NCBI GenBank assembly: GCA_964515115.1
Contig: CAZESB010000002.1
Location: forward strand, 30,711 to 94,710
Source of the DNA: UBA1370 sp964515115
GTDB lineage: Bacteria > Patescibacteriota > Microgenomatia > UBA1400 > PJMF01
Reading direction: 5' to 3'
Length of the DNA stretch: 64,000 nucleotides
The notes under the pieces are model-generated. The model saw nothing but the letters and a program-made list of their open reading frames with translations, was not told the origin of the DNA and searched no databases. The number at the start of each line of letters is the position of its first letter. Positions within the stretch are counted from its first letter, which is position 1. Of this stretch, positions 33,735 through 41,990 are shown piece after piece. The position numbers and the translations under genes are program-made.

Positions 33735-35351
33735 ATGAGCAATTATCAAGAAACAGCCAGACCTATTACTGCTCCAGAGGCTCGCCTGCCTCGTGTAGAG
33801 GCCTTTTATCCTTTGCTTGGACCGGCAGTTATTGAAATTCTGCGTCAGGCTCTCGGCAATAAGAAAGTTTATCTCTTAATGCGCTACTATCTTCAACAAG
33901 AATGGCCAACCGAAAATCAGGTAGTTAATGCTGGTTATGATAAAGCCTGGAAACTTAGAGCCGCAATTAAAAATGGTGAGGTCAAGTTACCCGATTCTTT
34001 AAAACAAGAAAGTGATGAAAGCAATGAAGCCTATAGAACTAGGATTAAAGAAGAAAGAGAAAAACGAAAAGCCGAAAGAGCCGAGTTTCTCGAATCCCTC
34101 AAGCTTGAAAAAGATTTTTTTGAATTTTTGTGTCAATGCTTTCCTCATCTCGAAACATACAGAACAAAACCTGATGTCTCAGCGCCTGAAAGTGAAGAGG
34201 ATTTCACTGAGCTGAACAGACACTTAATTGATTTGATGAAAACTGCTAACCAGATTATTAACGAGATTAGAGCGAAAGCCTATCCTGGTCAGGAAGAAAA
34301 TTTGGGTTTGCTTAATCCCACAGCTTATCCTGCCGGTGGCATTCCAGAGGTTGGTAATAATTTGCTTGGTAACGGCGATGTTCATGATAAATTCAAGTTT
34401 GAATTACAACGCCAACTATTAATTGTACTCTTATTGTTGCAATTAGAAGAAAAAACCAGCAATAATCACTATGAAGAAGCAAAAACTACCCTAGAAAATA
34501 TTTTTCGTGAACATCTCCACCACCCCAGTGAAAAAACAGGTGAAACTAAAACCAAAACGATCTATTCCCTACATGATTCAACAACCAACTGGTGTTTAAC
34601 AACAACTGAGACTGAACCAACCGACTTGCCTCTTCCCGGCACTCATTGGAAAAAAGAACGTGTGCAAATTCATGAGTCAAGAGATGGTGCCTATGAGTTC
34701 ATAACCGACTATCGAGAAAAATCTACCTCTGCTACCATAATTAAAATGATTGCCAAAGCCTTGGTCTCTAGGGAAAAAGGTCAAGGAGATGATATTACCT
34801 TAGACTGTATCGAGGACTTTTCTGGCTTTAAGTTCATTGTTTTTAGTGAGGACGATAAGCTGAGATTGTACGAGGAGTTGTCAGCGGCCATTACCACTAG
34901 TTTTGAACCCGGAACTGTTGAGATTATACCCGAGAACGATGTTGGCAATGATCGAGGGCAAAGTAAAAAAGTGCGTTGGAATAGGATCAAAGTCCGTTTT
35001 GAAGAAAGAATAGTTGAGATTGTTATCTTTAACTACAAAGATTACATCAACTATAAATATGATGTTGAAGGCGGGGTTGCTTCAGGGCTAGCCCACTCTT
35101 TATTTGAGTTGAGAAGAATGAGAGAAGTGGCGGCCTTGCTTTTTGACGAGGGAGGCACAATCTACGATATCGATCCCTCAGAAGTAGCAGCGGCTAGGCA
35201 AAGTCAAGAGTTCTTGGAAGTCTTAAAGTTGATAGGAATGAATAGGTTTTGTACGGCAGCAGAACGAAAACAGGCTGAAAATAATGGCGCTGATGTTGTG
35301 GTTATTCCTCCTGGTTGGCTCGCAAGTCTTCAAGAATCATCTGAACACTAG
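33735..35351 (+). CDS. Unknown protein with a possible degenerate RelA/SpoT-like domain
   Basis: 538 residues, soluble, no signal peptide. Residues 1-290 are helical with a charged coiled-coil stretch (about 88-125). The C-terminal half includes REKSTSATIIKMIAKAL, then DCIEDFSGFKFIVFSEDDK, then RIKVRFEERIVEIVIFNYKDY and NYKYDV. Their order and spacing recall the (p)ppGpp synthetase fold (Lys-rich helix, D-x2-G-x-R strand, E-x-Q strand, H-x-x-Y-K), though the key Arg, Gln and His are replaced. So nucleotide synthesis is doubtful. It lies behind the attenuator, divergent from T-box-controlled aspS. Its 3' end overlaps recJ. Confidence 0.6.
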   Translation: MSNYQETARPITAPEARLPRVEAFYPLLGPAVIEILRQALGNKKVYLLMRYYLQQEWPTENQVVNAGYDKAWKLRAAIKNGEVKLPDSLKQESDESNEAYRTRIKEEREKRKAERAEFLESLKLEKDFFEFLCQCFPHLETYRTKPDVSAPESEEDFTELNRHLIDLMKTANQIINEIRAKAYPGQEENLGLLNPTAYPAGGIPEVGNNLLGNGDVHDKFKFELQRQLLIVLLLLQLEEKTSNNHYEEAKTTLENIFREHLHHPSEKTGETKTKTIYSLHDSTTNWCLTTTETEPTDLPLPGTHWKKERVQIHESRDGAYEFITDYREKSTSATIIKMIAKALVSREKGQGDDITLDCIEDFSGFKFIVFSEDDKLRLYEELSAAITTSFEPGTVEIIPENDVGNDRGQSKKVRWNRIKVRFEERIVEIVIFNYKDYINYKYDVEGGVASGLAHSLFELRRMREVAALLFDEGGTIYDIDPSEVAAARQSQEFLEVLKLIGMNRFCTAAERKQAENNGADVVVIPPGWLASLQESSEH

Positions 35352-37142
35352 TCTTACCATTCCAGTGATTGAGTTCTAAAGTACCTGCCAAAGATATATT
35401 TTGGTTCTCGCGTAATTTTCGCGCCAGTTCTCCCTTNNNNNNNNNNNNNNNNNNNNNNNNNNNNNNNNNNNNNNNNNNNNNNNNNNNNNNNNNNNNNNNN
35501 NNNNNNNNNNNNNNNNNNNNNNNNNNNNNNNNNNNNTACCTGCCAAAGATATATTTTGGTTCTCGCGTAATTTTCGCGCCAGTTCTCCCTTACGCCAGGC
35601 TAAAACATTAAGAGTCTTGGTGCTCTCAGTCGGATTAGCGGCAGCCGGTCTGCCTGCCACTATTTTCAAATGGTTGTTTTCCTTGCCCATGCTCATAACA
35701 TTGAGAATCTTGAGGTTGTTGAGCAAAAAGAATGGCCTGGGGTTGTCTTGACCAAAAGGAGCCAGTTTTTCGATGGCGGCAATCAATTCCTCGCTTACGA
35801 ACTCCCAGGGCAATTCGAGTTCAAGGTCAAGAGTAGGTTGGAGGAGCTCAACAGAAATTTCTGCCAAGGCAATTTTTGCCAGTTTTTGCCTGACTTGGGG
35901 CAATTTTTTTATTTCTACGCTAAAACCCGCAGCCAGAGGATGGCCACCGACATCAATTAAATCGGCTTGGACTTGTCGAAGCAGTTTGGTGATATTTACG
36001 CCCGTTACGCTTCTGGCAGAAGCCTTGGCGGTATTGTCATCAAGACTGAGCGCGATGGCCGGTTTGTGATATTTTTCCACTAGCCTGCCAGCAATCAAAC
36101 CGATCACTCCATCGTGGTAGTCCGGAGAAGAAACAATAATTAGATGTTCATTGGCTTGTTTTTCTGCCTGCAAAATCGCATCTGCCAGCAGTTCGTTGGT
36201 GAGGTCTTGGCGCTCAATATTAGTATCCATCAGAATTTTGACTAAGCTGGTGGCCTGATTACGACTGTTGGTACACAAAAGCCTGAGCGCATCCAGGCCG
36301 TGCTTAAGCCTGCCCATAGCATTGATTCTGGGCACCAGACTAAAACCAACCGTGCCACTAGAAATATTTTTTTTCTCGATTCCCGCTGCTTGGAAAAGTT
36401 GATTCAAGCCTATTTTTTCTGTCTGAGTTAGGGCTTCTAGACCAAACTTGGCAAAGCTTCTGTTGGCGCCAATCAGTGAAACTTGATCGGCAATAGTGGC
36501 AATCCCAGCCAGGTCTAGCTGTTTATTGGCAAAATCTGGCTCCAGCTCGCGGGCCAGCATCCAAGCTACAGTAGCGCCACAAAGTTGAGTGGTATGTACT
36601 ATGGCGTGAGCTGGGGGAAAAATTGCCTGGTTGTTGGCTGATTCGGGTTGATGATGGTCAGTGATAATGACATCAATTTTCTCTTGTTCAACTAATCTTT
36701 TGATGGGTTGGTGAGCCACAATACCATTATCGACAGTAATAATCAGTGCTGGTTTTTCTTTTTCTTCAGCTTGCAAAATTTCATCAATGGCCACGTCTGA
36801 AACCCCATAACCATGCTTGCCACGGTGAGGGATGAACGGGAAGACATTAATTTTTAAGTGATAAAGAGTTAACCAAAGAATAGCGGTGGCACAAATGCCA
36901 TCAGCATCATAATCGCCAAAAATCAGCACTTTTTCTCCGGTTTTTTGAGCCTTGATGATTCTTTTGACGGCTTTTTTCATTTGTGGCGGCTTGAGGCCAA
37001 CTTCTGTCAAAGTTAGATCCTGCGGATGTTTGACATTCAGAAACGAGTCAATATTTTCAATACCTCGATTTTTAAGCAGAATTTTCATCACCTCATCAAT
37101 GCTGGTGGGAATACCTTGGTGCAAAAGGTTCCAGGTCTTCAT
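35302..37142 (-). CDS. recJ: Single-stranded-DNA exonuclease RecJ, interrupted by a false gap
   Basis: DHH/DHHA1 family nuclease for repair and recombination. From ATG 37142 (a TTGAGC-N17-TACTAT promoter ends 7 bases before it), IFGDYDADG lies at about 77-82, DHH at 162-164 and the DHHA1 motif GGHPLAAGF further on. The run of N at 35437-35536 lies between two identical 55-base copies. Removing 155 bases restores the frame and the normal end GTLELNHWNGKTSVQMILED to TAA at 35304-35302, giving 561 residues. Taken literally, the sequence gives a false frame ending at 35376. The true end overlaps the convergent gene by 50 bases. Confidence 0.93.
35382..35436. repeat. 55-base copy left of the false gap
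   Basis: Identical over all 55 bases to 35537-35591, and each copy touches the N run. This is the mark of two contigs that overlap but were joined with padding, not a biological repeat. Confidence 0.95.
35437..35536. other. Artificial gap of 100 N in recJ
   Basis: Padding between overlapping contig ends. No sequence is missing here, because the flanking 55 bases are the same and the joined reading frame is complete. Confidence 0.95.
35537..35591. repeat. 55-base copy right of the false gap
   Basis: Second copy of 35382-35436. Together with the 100 N it adds 155 surplus bases, which is 2 modulo 3 and explains the apparent frameshift in recJ. Confidence 0.95.
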
Positions 37143-37149
37143 GGAGCTT

Positions 37150-37178
37150 ATAGTACTGGGAAAACCCAGGTCGCTCAA
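37150..37178 (-). promoter_or_regulatory. Promoter of recJ
   Basis: TTGAGC (37178-37173), 17 bases, TACTAT (37155-37150), 7 bases before the ATG at 37142. The TTG that could be read as an earlier start codon is part of the -35 box. Confidence 0.6.
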
Positions 37179-37193
37179 TAGGAGAAGTTTAGT

Positions 37194-37199
37194 TATAAT
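37194..37199 (+). promoter_or_regulatory. -10 box of cca
   Basis: Consensus TATAAT, 6 bases before the ATG at 37206, without a Shine-Dalgarno. It lies within the 63 bases that separate cca from recJ, back to back with the recJ promoter. Confidence 0.6.
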
Positions 37200-37205
37200 C
37201 GGAAT

Positions 37206-38840
37206 ATGGATTTACACACTATTACTATCAGTCGGGAGCCGCTTTATATTTTGCGAGCTTTACGGGATGCTGGCTTTGATGGGTATGTAGTTGGCGGCGC
37301 GGTGCGGGATATTTTGGTAAATATGAACAAGATGTACAGCGCTAGTCAAACCACCAGTGGTGAAATCCAGGCCGCGCCGCCTTACGACTACGATTTCACC
37401 ACCAACGCCAGACCTGAAGAAATCCTCAAGCTTTTCCCTGAAGCTTTTTACGAAAATCAATTCGGTACAGTCATGATCACTCCGCAAGATTTAAGAACTC
37501 AGTTTAACTTGTCTGAACCAGTGGTTGAGGACCTCCTTGACACTGCAGCCAAACAAAAATTAATCAACCTGGAAGCAGCCTCAAAAATCCACGATTCTTT
37601 AATCGTACCAAGGCCGGATGACTTAAAACTGCCAACCAACACCCAAGAAAGAAATTTTGAAATTACCACTTACCGCTCCGATGGCGCTTATGCCGATCAC
37701 CGTCATCCGGAAACAGTCAATTGGGGCCAAACACTGGAAGAAGATCTTGAACGGCGTGATTTCACTATCAACGCCATGGCGCTGCAAATTAAGCCAGAGT
37801 ACTTGGATCAATTAATTTCAGCAGCCGAAAGTGAAACCGAAAACCCGGAATTTATCAATATTGATCCAGAGCAATACCAAATTATTGACCCACACCACGG
37901 TCTTCACGACTTGGCAGCCGGAATCATCGACACCGTCGGCAATCCTGAACAAAGATTTACTGAAGACGCTCTGCGCATCTTGCGCGCCTTGCGCCTGGCG
38001 GTGCAACTGAATTTACAAATCAGCAACCCCACCTATGAAGCCATTATCAAGCAACAAGAGTTGTTGCAGCATATCAGTTGGGAACGTATCAGTGCGGAAT
38101 TTTTGAAAATGATTGCTAGTGATCATCCGAAAGCAGCCATTGAGTTGCTTGATGATACAGGTTTGTTGAAGATTATTTTGCCGGAACTGCTGGAGGCCAA
38201 AGGGGTTGAGCAAGGTGGTCATCACACCACTGATGTTTGGACTCACAGCCTCGATGCTCTGGCCGAATGTCCGTCCCACGATCCTGTCGTTAGGCTGGCC
38301 ACCTTACTCCACGATATCGCCAAACCTCAGACCTACAACAAAACAAACGGCAACATCACTTTTTACAACCACGAAGTAGTCGGTGCCAGAGTAGCTAAAA
38401 AAATTGCCGCCCGCCTCAGGCTTTCTAAAAAAGATCAGAGCCGAATTTTTACTCTGGTTCGCTATCACATGTTTTACTATCAACCGGAAAATAGCGACGC
38501 TTCAATCAGGCGTTTTATGCGCAAGGTAGGGTTGGAGAATATTGACGACATTTTGCAACTGCGCGAAGGAGACCGCTTGGGTAGCGGCGCCAGAAAAACT
38601 AGTTGGCGCCTTGAAGAAATGAAACAGCGCATGCTCGAACAGCTCAATCAGCCTTTGGAAGTTAGAGATTTGGCTATTGATGGCCATGATTTGATGGACA
38701 ATTTTGGTCTGCAGCCTGGCCCCCAGCTAGGAAAGGTTTTAAACCAACTTTTTGAGCTGGTTTTGGAGAATCCTCAACTCAATCAGAAAGAAACTCTGAT
38801 GAGAGAAGCAGAAAAAATCATTAGCGGTTTTGACGTGTAA
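37206..38840 (+). CDS. cca: CCA-adding tRNA nucleotidyltransferase with HD domain
   Basis: 544 residues, longer than usual (about 400-480). The polymerase-beta head has GYVVGGAVRDIL, the catalytic PYDYDFTT and ERRDFTINAMAL. LRALRLAVQLNL starts the neck. An HD domain has HHTTDVWTHSLDAL and LATLLHDIAKPQ. An extra segment of about 45 residues (VVEDLLDTAAKQKLINLEAA onwards) interrupts the head between FGTVMI and FEITTYR. The enzyme adds or repairs the CCA end of tRNAs, needed because neither tRNA gene here encodes CCA. The 3' end overlaps the small gene on the other strand by 20 bases. Confidence 0.92.
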   Translation: MDLHTITISREPLYILRALRDAGFDGYVVGGAVRDILVNMNKMYSASQTTSGEIQAAPPYDYDFTTNARPEEILKLFPEAFYENQFGTVMITPQDLRTQFNLSEPVVEDLLDTAAKQKLINLEAASKIHDSLIVPRPDDLKLPTNTQERNFEITTYRSDGAYADHRHPETVNWGQTLEEDLERRDFTINAMALQIKPEYLDQLISAAESETENPEFINIDPEQYQIIDPHHGLHDLAAGIIDTVGNPEQRFTEDALRILRALRLAVQLNLQISNPTYEAIIKQQELLQHISWERISAEFLKMIASDHPKAAIELLDDTGLLKIILPELLEAKGVEQGGHHTTDVWTHSLDALAECPSHDPVVRLATLLHDIAKPQTYNKTNGNITFYNHEVVGARVAKKIAARLRLSKKDQSRIFTLVRYHMFYYQPENSDASIRRFMRKVGLENIDDILQLREGDRLGSGARKTSWRLEEMKQRMLEQLNQPLEVRDLAIDGHDLMDNFGLQPGPQLGKVLNQLFELVLENPQLNQKETLMREAEKIISGFDV

Positions 38841-39018
38841 GTGGAGGTGGGGTCCTAGCTGCTTTGGAAGCAGCTTCATCTCTTTCCTTCCAAGCTTCAA
38901 CTGACTCTTGAGCCTGCTCGGTTCTAGCTGCATGTCTATCCATGAGACTCTCTCTGTCTTTTTCCAGCGCCCGCCGAGCACTTTCAATTTCTATTTCTGA
39001 AATCCTCTTTTCCGTCAT
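38821..39018 (-). CDS. Small charged helical protein, third gene of the secDF unit
   Basis: 65 residues from ATG 39018. The strong site AGGAGG lies 7 bases upstream, within the last codons of secF, and the secF stop is one base before the ATG. The protein is almost all charged and helical (RISEIEIESARRALEKDRES, then RTEQAQESVEAWKERDEAAS), so probably a coiled coil, with a short PPPLTRQNR tail. No family is recognised. The excellent ribosome site and coupling make it a real gene despite its size. Confidence 0.7.
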   Translation of the reverse strand: MTEKRISEIEIESARRALEKDRESLMDRHAARTEQAQESVEAWKERDEAASKAARTPPPLTRQNR

Positions 39019-39019
39019 T

Positions 39020-39904
39020 CTATTTCCTCCTACTTTTTATTTTACTAGCAAGATCATCCCATAAAAGCAAAAGCGGTGCAGCAATAAAGGTAGACGAGTA
39101 AGTTCCGGTCACCGCGCCAATCAAGAGAGCCAGTGAAAACCAGCGAATGGTTTCGCCGCCCAGCATGAAAAGCGCCGCCAGCATCACAATAATAGTCACC
39201 GAGTTATTAATTGAGCGACCGAGAGTTTCAATGACGGCCGTATTGACAATCGTTTCGAAGCGCACACCCTTATTTCTTGTCTGCAGTTCACGAATGCGGT
39301 CATAAACGACAATGGTGTCATGAATAGAAAAAGAAAGGGTGGTCAGCAAAGCAGTGACAAATAAAATATCAACCTGAACTCCATAAAAGTAACCCAAAAT
39401 GCTAAAGGCGCCCAGCAACACCAGTGAATCGTGGAACATCGCTAGAATGGCACAAATACCAAACCTGAGCTCGTGAAACTGTCGCCAGACGTAAAGAGTG
39501 ATGATGCCCGCCACCAAAACTACCGCGGTAATAGTTTTGGTCAAAAGTTCCCGACTGACAGTAGCCCCCACCGATTCGAAACGCAGTTCTTCAACTTCAC
39601 CAAACCTTTCGGCCAGCAAACTCAAAACTTGCTCTTTTTGCTCATTGGCAATAATTTCGCCTTGAATTGAGTACTGATCATGACTAATAGGCTGAACCAT
39701 GTCAACGTCGTAAACAGTCGAAACTGTTTCTGCCACTTTGGCATGAGCAAACTCAACCTCTTCAGCCACTCTCACCTCAAGCAAAGAGCCGCCAGCAAAA
39801 TCAATGGCCGGCTGCAAACCATGTCTGATTAAAAAGTAAAGGCTGGGAATTAAAACCAGCAGCGAAATTGCGAAAAAGATCGACCGATACTTCATGATTT
39901 TCAT
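39020..39904 (-). CDS. secF: Protein translocase subunit SecF
   Basis: 294 residues with six membrane helices. PAIDFAGGSLLEVRV is the conserved first outside strand, DSLVLLGAFSILG and SIHDTIVVYDRIRE are the hallmark helices 3-4, and LGRSINNSVTII is helix 5. With SecD it uses the proton gradient to pull secreted proteins outward after SecA. Its ATG overlaps the secD stop. Confidence 0.95.
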   Translation of the reverse strand: MKIMKYRSIFFAISLLVLIPSLYFLIRHGLQPAIDFAGGSLLEVRVAEEVEFAHAKVAETVSTVYDVDMVQPISHDQYSIQGEIIANEQKEQVLSLLAERFGEVEELRFESVGATVSRELLTKTITAVVLVAGIITLYVWRQFHELRFGICAILAMFHDSLVLLGAFSILGYFYGVQVDILFVTALLTTLSFSIHDTIVVYDRIRELQTRNKGVRFETIVNTAVIETLGRSINNSVTIIVMLAALFMLGGETIRWFSLALLIGAVTGTYSSTFIAAPLLLLWDDLASKIKSRRK

Positions 39905-41328
39905 GCTGCTGCCTCCTCGGTAGACAACTTAGTTTCTTTGAGAAAAGTTCTCATAAAAGTTCTGGTCACTACCACGCCTGTAAAAAGTGATAACAACACT
40001 CCCACAAAGAGGGTAATACCAAAACCACGCACCAAGCCGCTGGTATTTAAAAAGTTAAAGTTGAGAGGATTGATCAAAATCAGCGAGGTAATAATCGTGG
40101 CTAGATTGGCGTCTTTGATACTGTCCCAGGCTCTGCCAAACCCCAGCTCCATCGCTCGGGCAAACGGCTTGCCCACCCGCTGCTCTTCTTTCATGCGCTC
40201 AAAAATGAGAATGTTGGCGTCCACCGCCATACCAATGGAAAGCAGCAAGCCGGCAATGCCGGGCAAAGTCAAAACTACACCAAAGATTTTGTAAGTAGCG
40301 GCAGTCAAAATGGCATAAACCACCAAGGCCATGCTGGCGATCACACCCTTAATGCCATAGTAAAAGATCATAAAAAGCATCACCAGCCCCAGGCCGATCA
40401 ACCCAGCCTCAACACTTTGTGCCACGTACTCTTGCCCTAAACTCGCGCCCACCGTTCTCTGCTCCAGCACCTCAATCGGCACTGGTAGAGCGCCGGCGTT
40501 GAGCTGAATGTTGAGCTGCTTGGCTTCGTCAAGAGTAAAGGCGCCGGTGATGGTGGCTTGACCATTAATAATCGGTTGATTGATCACCGGCGCCATCAAC
40601 AAACCGTTATCAATAAAGATCCCGAGTAATTCGCCAGTGTTTTGGGTAGTAATCTCGGCAAAAAGCTCTCTACCCTCATCATTAAAATCAAGCATCACTA
40701 CCGGCTCGCCAGTGGTGGGGTCAAACTGGACACTAGAGCGGTTGAGTTGCTGTCCAGTCAAACCAGTCGGCGCTAACTCCACCGATGGTTGAGTCATAAT
40801 TTCAGCTTCTTCACTATCTTCTTCAACTTGAGGCAGTTCCTCAGGAGGAGCTTGCTTCACCAGTCTAAAATCCAACTGAGCAGTCTGGCCCACCAATCGC
40901 AGTGCCTCTTGCGGATCATCCACACCGGGCAATGACACCAAGAGCCGGTACTCATCTCCCGAAATAGCAGTTTGGACAGTTGGCTCGGTAATACCGTATA
41001 AATCTACTCTTCTCAAAATAATTTCTCGAGCTGACTGCAGCGCGGTCAAGCGGTCTTGTTCAGCCAAGCCAGTCATGTCTGCTTTCAAAACCACTTGCAT
41101 GCCGCCCTGAATATCCAGGCCCTGCCTAAACTCAAAAGTTTTATAGTAGCGCTTCCCACCCAGGGTAAAATCAATCACCGGTGAGCCAATAGTAAACTCG
41201 CGCGGCACTCCGGGAATTGCAAAAGGCAAACCAACATTGAGTTGGCGCGGTAAAGCAATCAAAGCACCAAGTAAGGTGAGAATATAAATCAACACCAGAG
41301 TTTTTTGTGTACCGGTCATATTTTTCAA
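39901..41328 (-). CDS. secD: Protein translocase subunit SecD
   Basis: 475 residues, at the short end for SecD. RQGLDIQGGMQVVLKAD is the conserved outside motif after helix 1. The P1 domain includes REIILRRVDLYGITEPTVQ and LLVSLPGVDDPQEA. The helical core has GLLLSIGMAVDANILIFERMKEE, the signature of the RND-like subunit (quoted part: GMAVDANILIFERMKEE). It pairs with SecF. It stands 6 bases after the winged-helix gene, whose promoter probably drives all four genes. Confidence 0.95.
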   Translation of the reverse strand: MKNMTGTQKTLVLIYILTLLGALIALPRQLNVGLPFAIPGVPREFTIGSPVIDFTLGGKRYYKTFEFRQGLDIQGGMQVVLKADMTGLAEQDRLTALQSAREIILRRVDLYGITEPTVQTAISGDEYRLLVSLPGVDDPQEALRLVGQTAQLDFRLVKQAPPEELPQVEEDSEEAEIMTQPSVELAPTGLTGQQLNRSSVQFDPTTGEPVVMLDFNDEGRELFAEITTQNTGELLGIFIDNGLLMAPVINQPIINGQATITGAFTLDEAKQLNIQLNAGALPVPIEVLEQRTVGASLGQEYVAQSVEAGLIGLGLVMLFMIFYYGIKGVIASMALVVYAILTAATYKIFGVVLTLPGIAGLLLSIGMAVDANILIFERMKEEQRVGKPFARAMELGFGRAWDSIKDANLATIITSLILINPLNFNFLNTSGLVRGFGITLFVGVLLSLFTGVVVTRTFMRTFLKETKLSTEEAAA

Positions 41329-41334
41329 TAGTAT

Positions 41335-41937
41335 TTAAGCAATACCGGGGATTTTGCGCTCCACAAACTCTTCTTCGCTGCCAATCACCATTACCCGGCT
41401 ACCATACAAAACGTCCATCACAAATGGGTCGCGGCGGGTTTTGCGGAACTCAAACTCTTCATCATCAAAAACAGCGTAATTAATTTCCCTTCCCAGGCTT
41501 TTTTCTTCCTTTTTGATCAACATGTCCAGTTCTGGCAACACCACATCACCAATGACCAACAAATCAACTTCGCCTTGCTTGGGTGGAATGTGTTTGATAA
41601 ATTTCAGAGAAAACATCACAAAAGAAACCTTGCCGAGTTTCCGGCGCAGTTTACGAATTTTCTGGCCCAAACCAGTACTTTTGGCCACCATTTGCAAAAT
41701 TTCGTTGTAATAGGGATAACGCTTATTGAGGTAATAATAAAGCCTGTTGCCACGCTGCTCACTCTTCAAAATACCGTTGCTAATCATCCGGTCCAGCTCG
41801 CGCCTAACCGCGTTAATCTCTTCCTTGATTTGCCTGGTAATTTCTCTGACATAGAACATATCTTCCGTGTTGGCATAAAAAAGCTCAATCATTTTCACTC
41901 TAACACGAGAAATCATGAAGTCTTGGAGTTCTGCCAT
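41335..41937 (-). CDS. Winged-helix protein with nucleotidyltransferase-like C-terminus
   Basis: 200 residues from ATG 41937, fixed by a promoter 9 bases upstream. Residues 1-75 form a helix-turn-helix (FYVREITRQIKEEINAVRRE, then SNGILKSEQRGNRLYYYLN), as in ArsR/MarR-type repressors. The second half, GEVDLLVIGDVVLPELDML and LGREINYAVFDDEEFEFR, resembles the nucleotidyltransferase-like domain often joined to such HTH domains in archaea and CPR bacteria. The catalytic GS...D pattern is incomplete, so it may only bind a ligand. As first gene before secDF, it may regulate the operon. Confidence 0.75.
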   Translation of the reverse strand: MAELQDFMISRVRVKMIELFYANTEDMFYVREITRQIKEEINAVRRELDRMISNGILKSEQRGNRLYYYLNKRYPYYNEILQMVAKSTGLGQKIRKLRRKLGKVSFVMFSLKFIKHIPPKQGEVDLLVIGDVVLPELDMLIKKEEKSLGREINYAVFDDEEFEFRKTRRDPFVMDVLYGSRVMVIGSEEEFVERKIPGIA

Positions 41938-41946
41938 ATTACCCCT

Positions 41947-41975
41947 ATTGTAAACCAAGTAATTTTTGTACTCAA
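41947..41975 (-). promoter_or_regulatory. Promoter of the winged-helix-secD-secF unit
   Basis: TTGAGT (41975-41970), 17 bases, TACAAT (41952-41947) on the minus strand, 9 bases before the ATG at 41937. Confidence 0.6.
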
Positions 41976-41990
41976 TTAGTAATTTTACTT

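Noticed and set aside
35382..35591. 55-base direct repeat flanking unknown sequence, as for an inserted element
   Set aside because: Each copy ends exactly at the N run and collapsing them restores recJ, so it is an assembly overlap and not a repeat.
37143..37178. TTG at 37178 as start of recJ
   Set aside because: The TTG is part of a -35 box with a -10 downstream; ATG 37142 follows at the usual distance.
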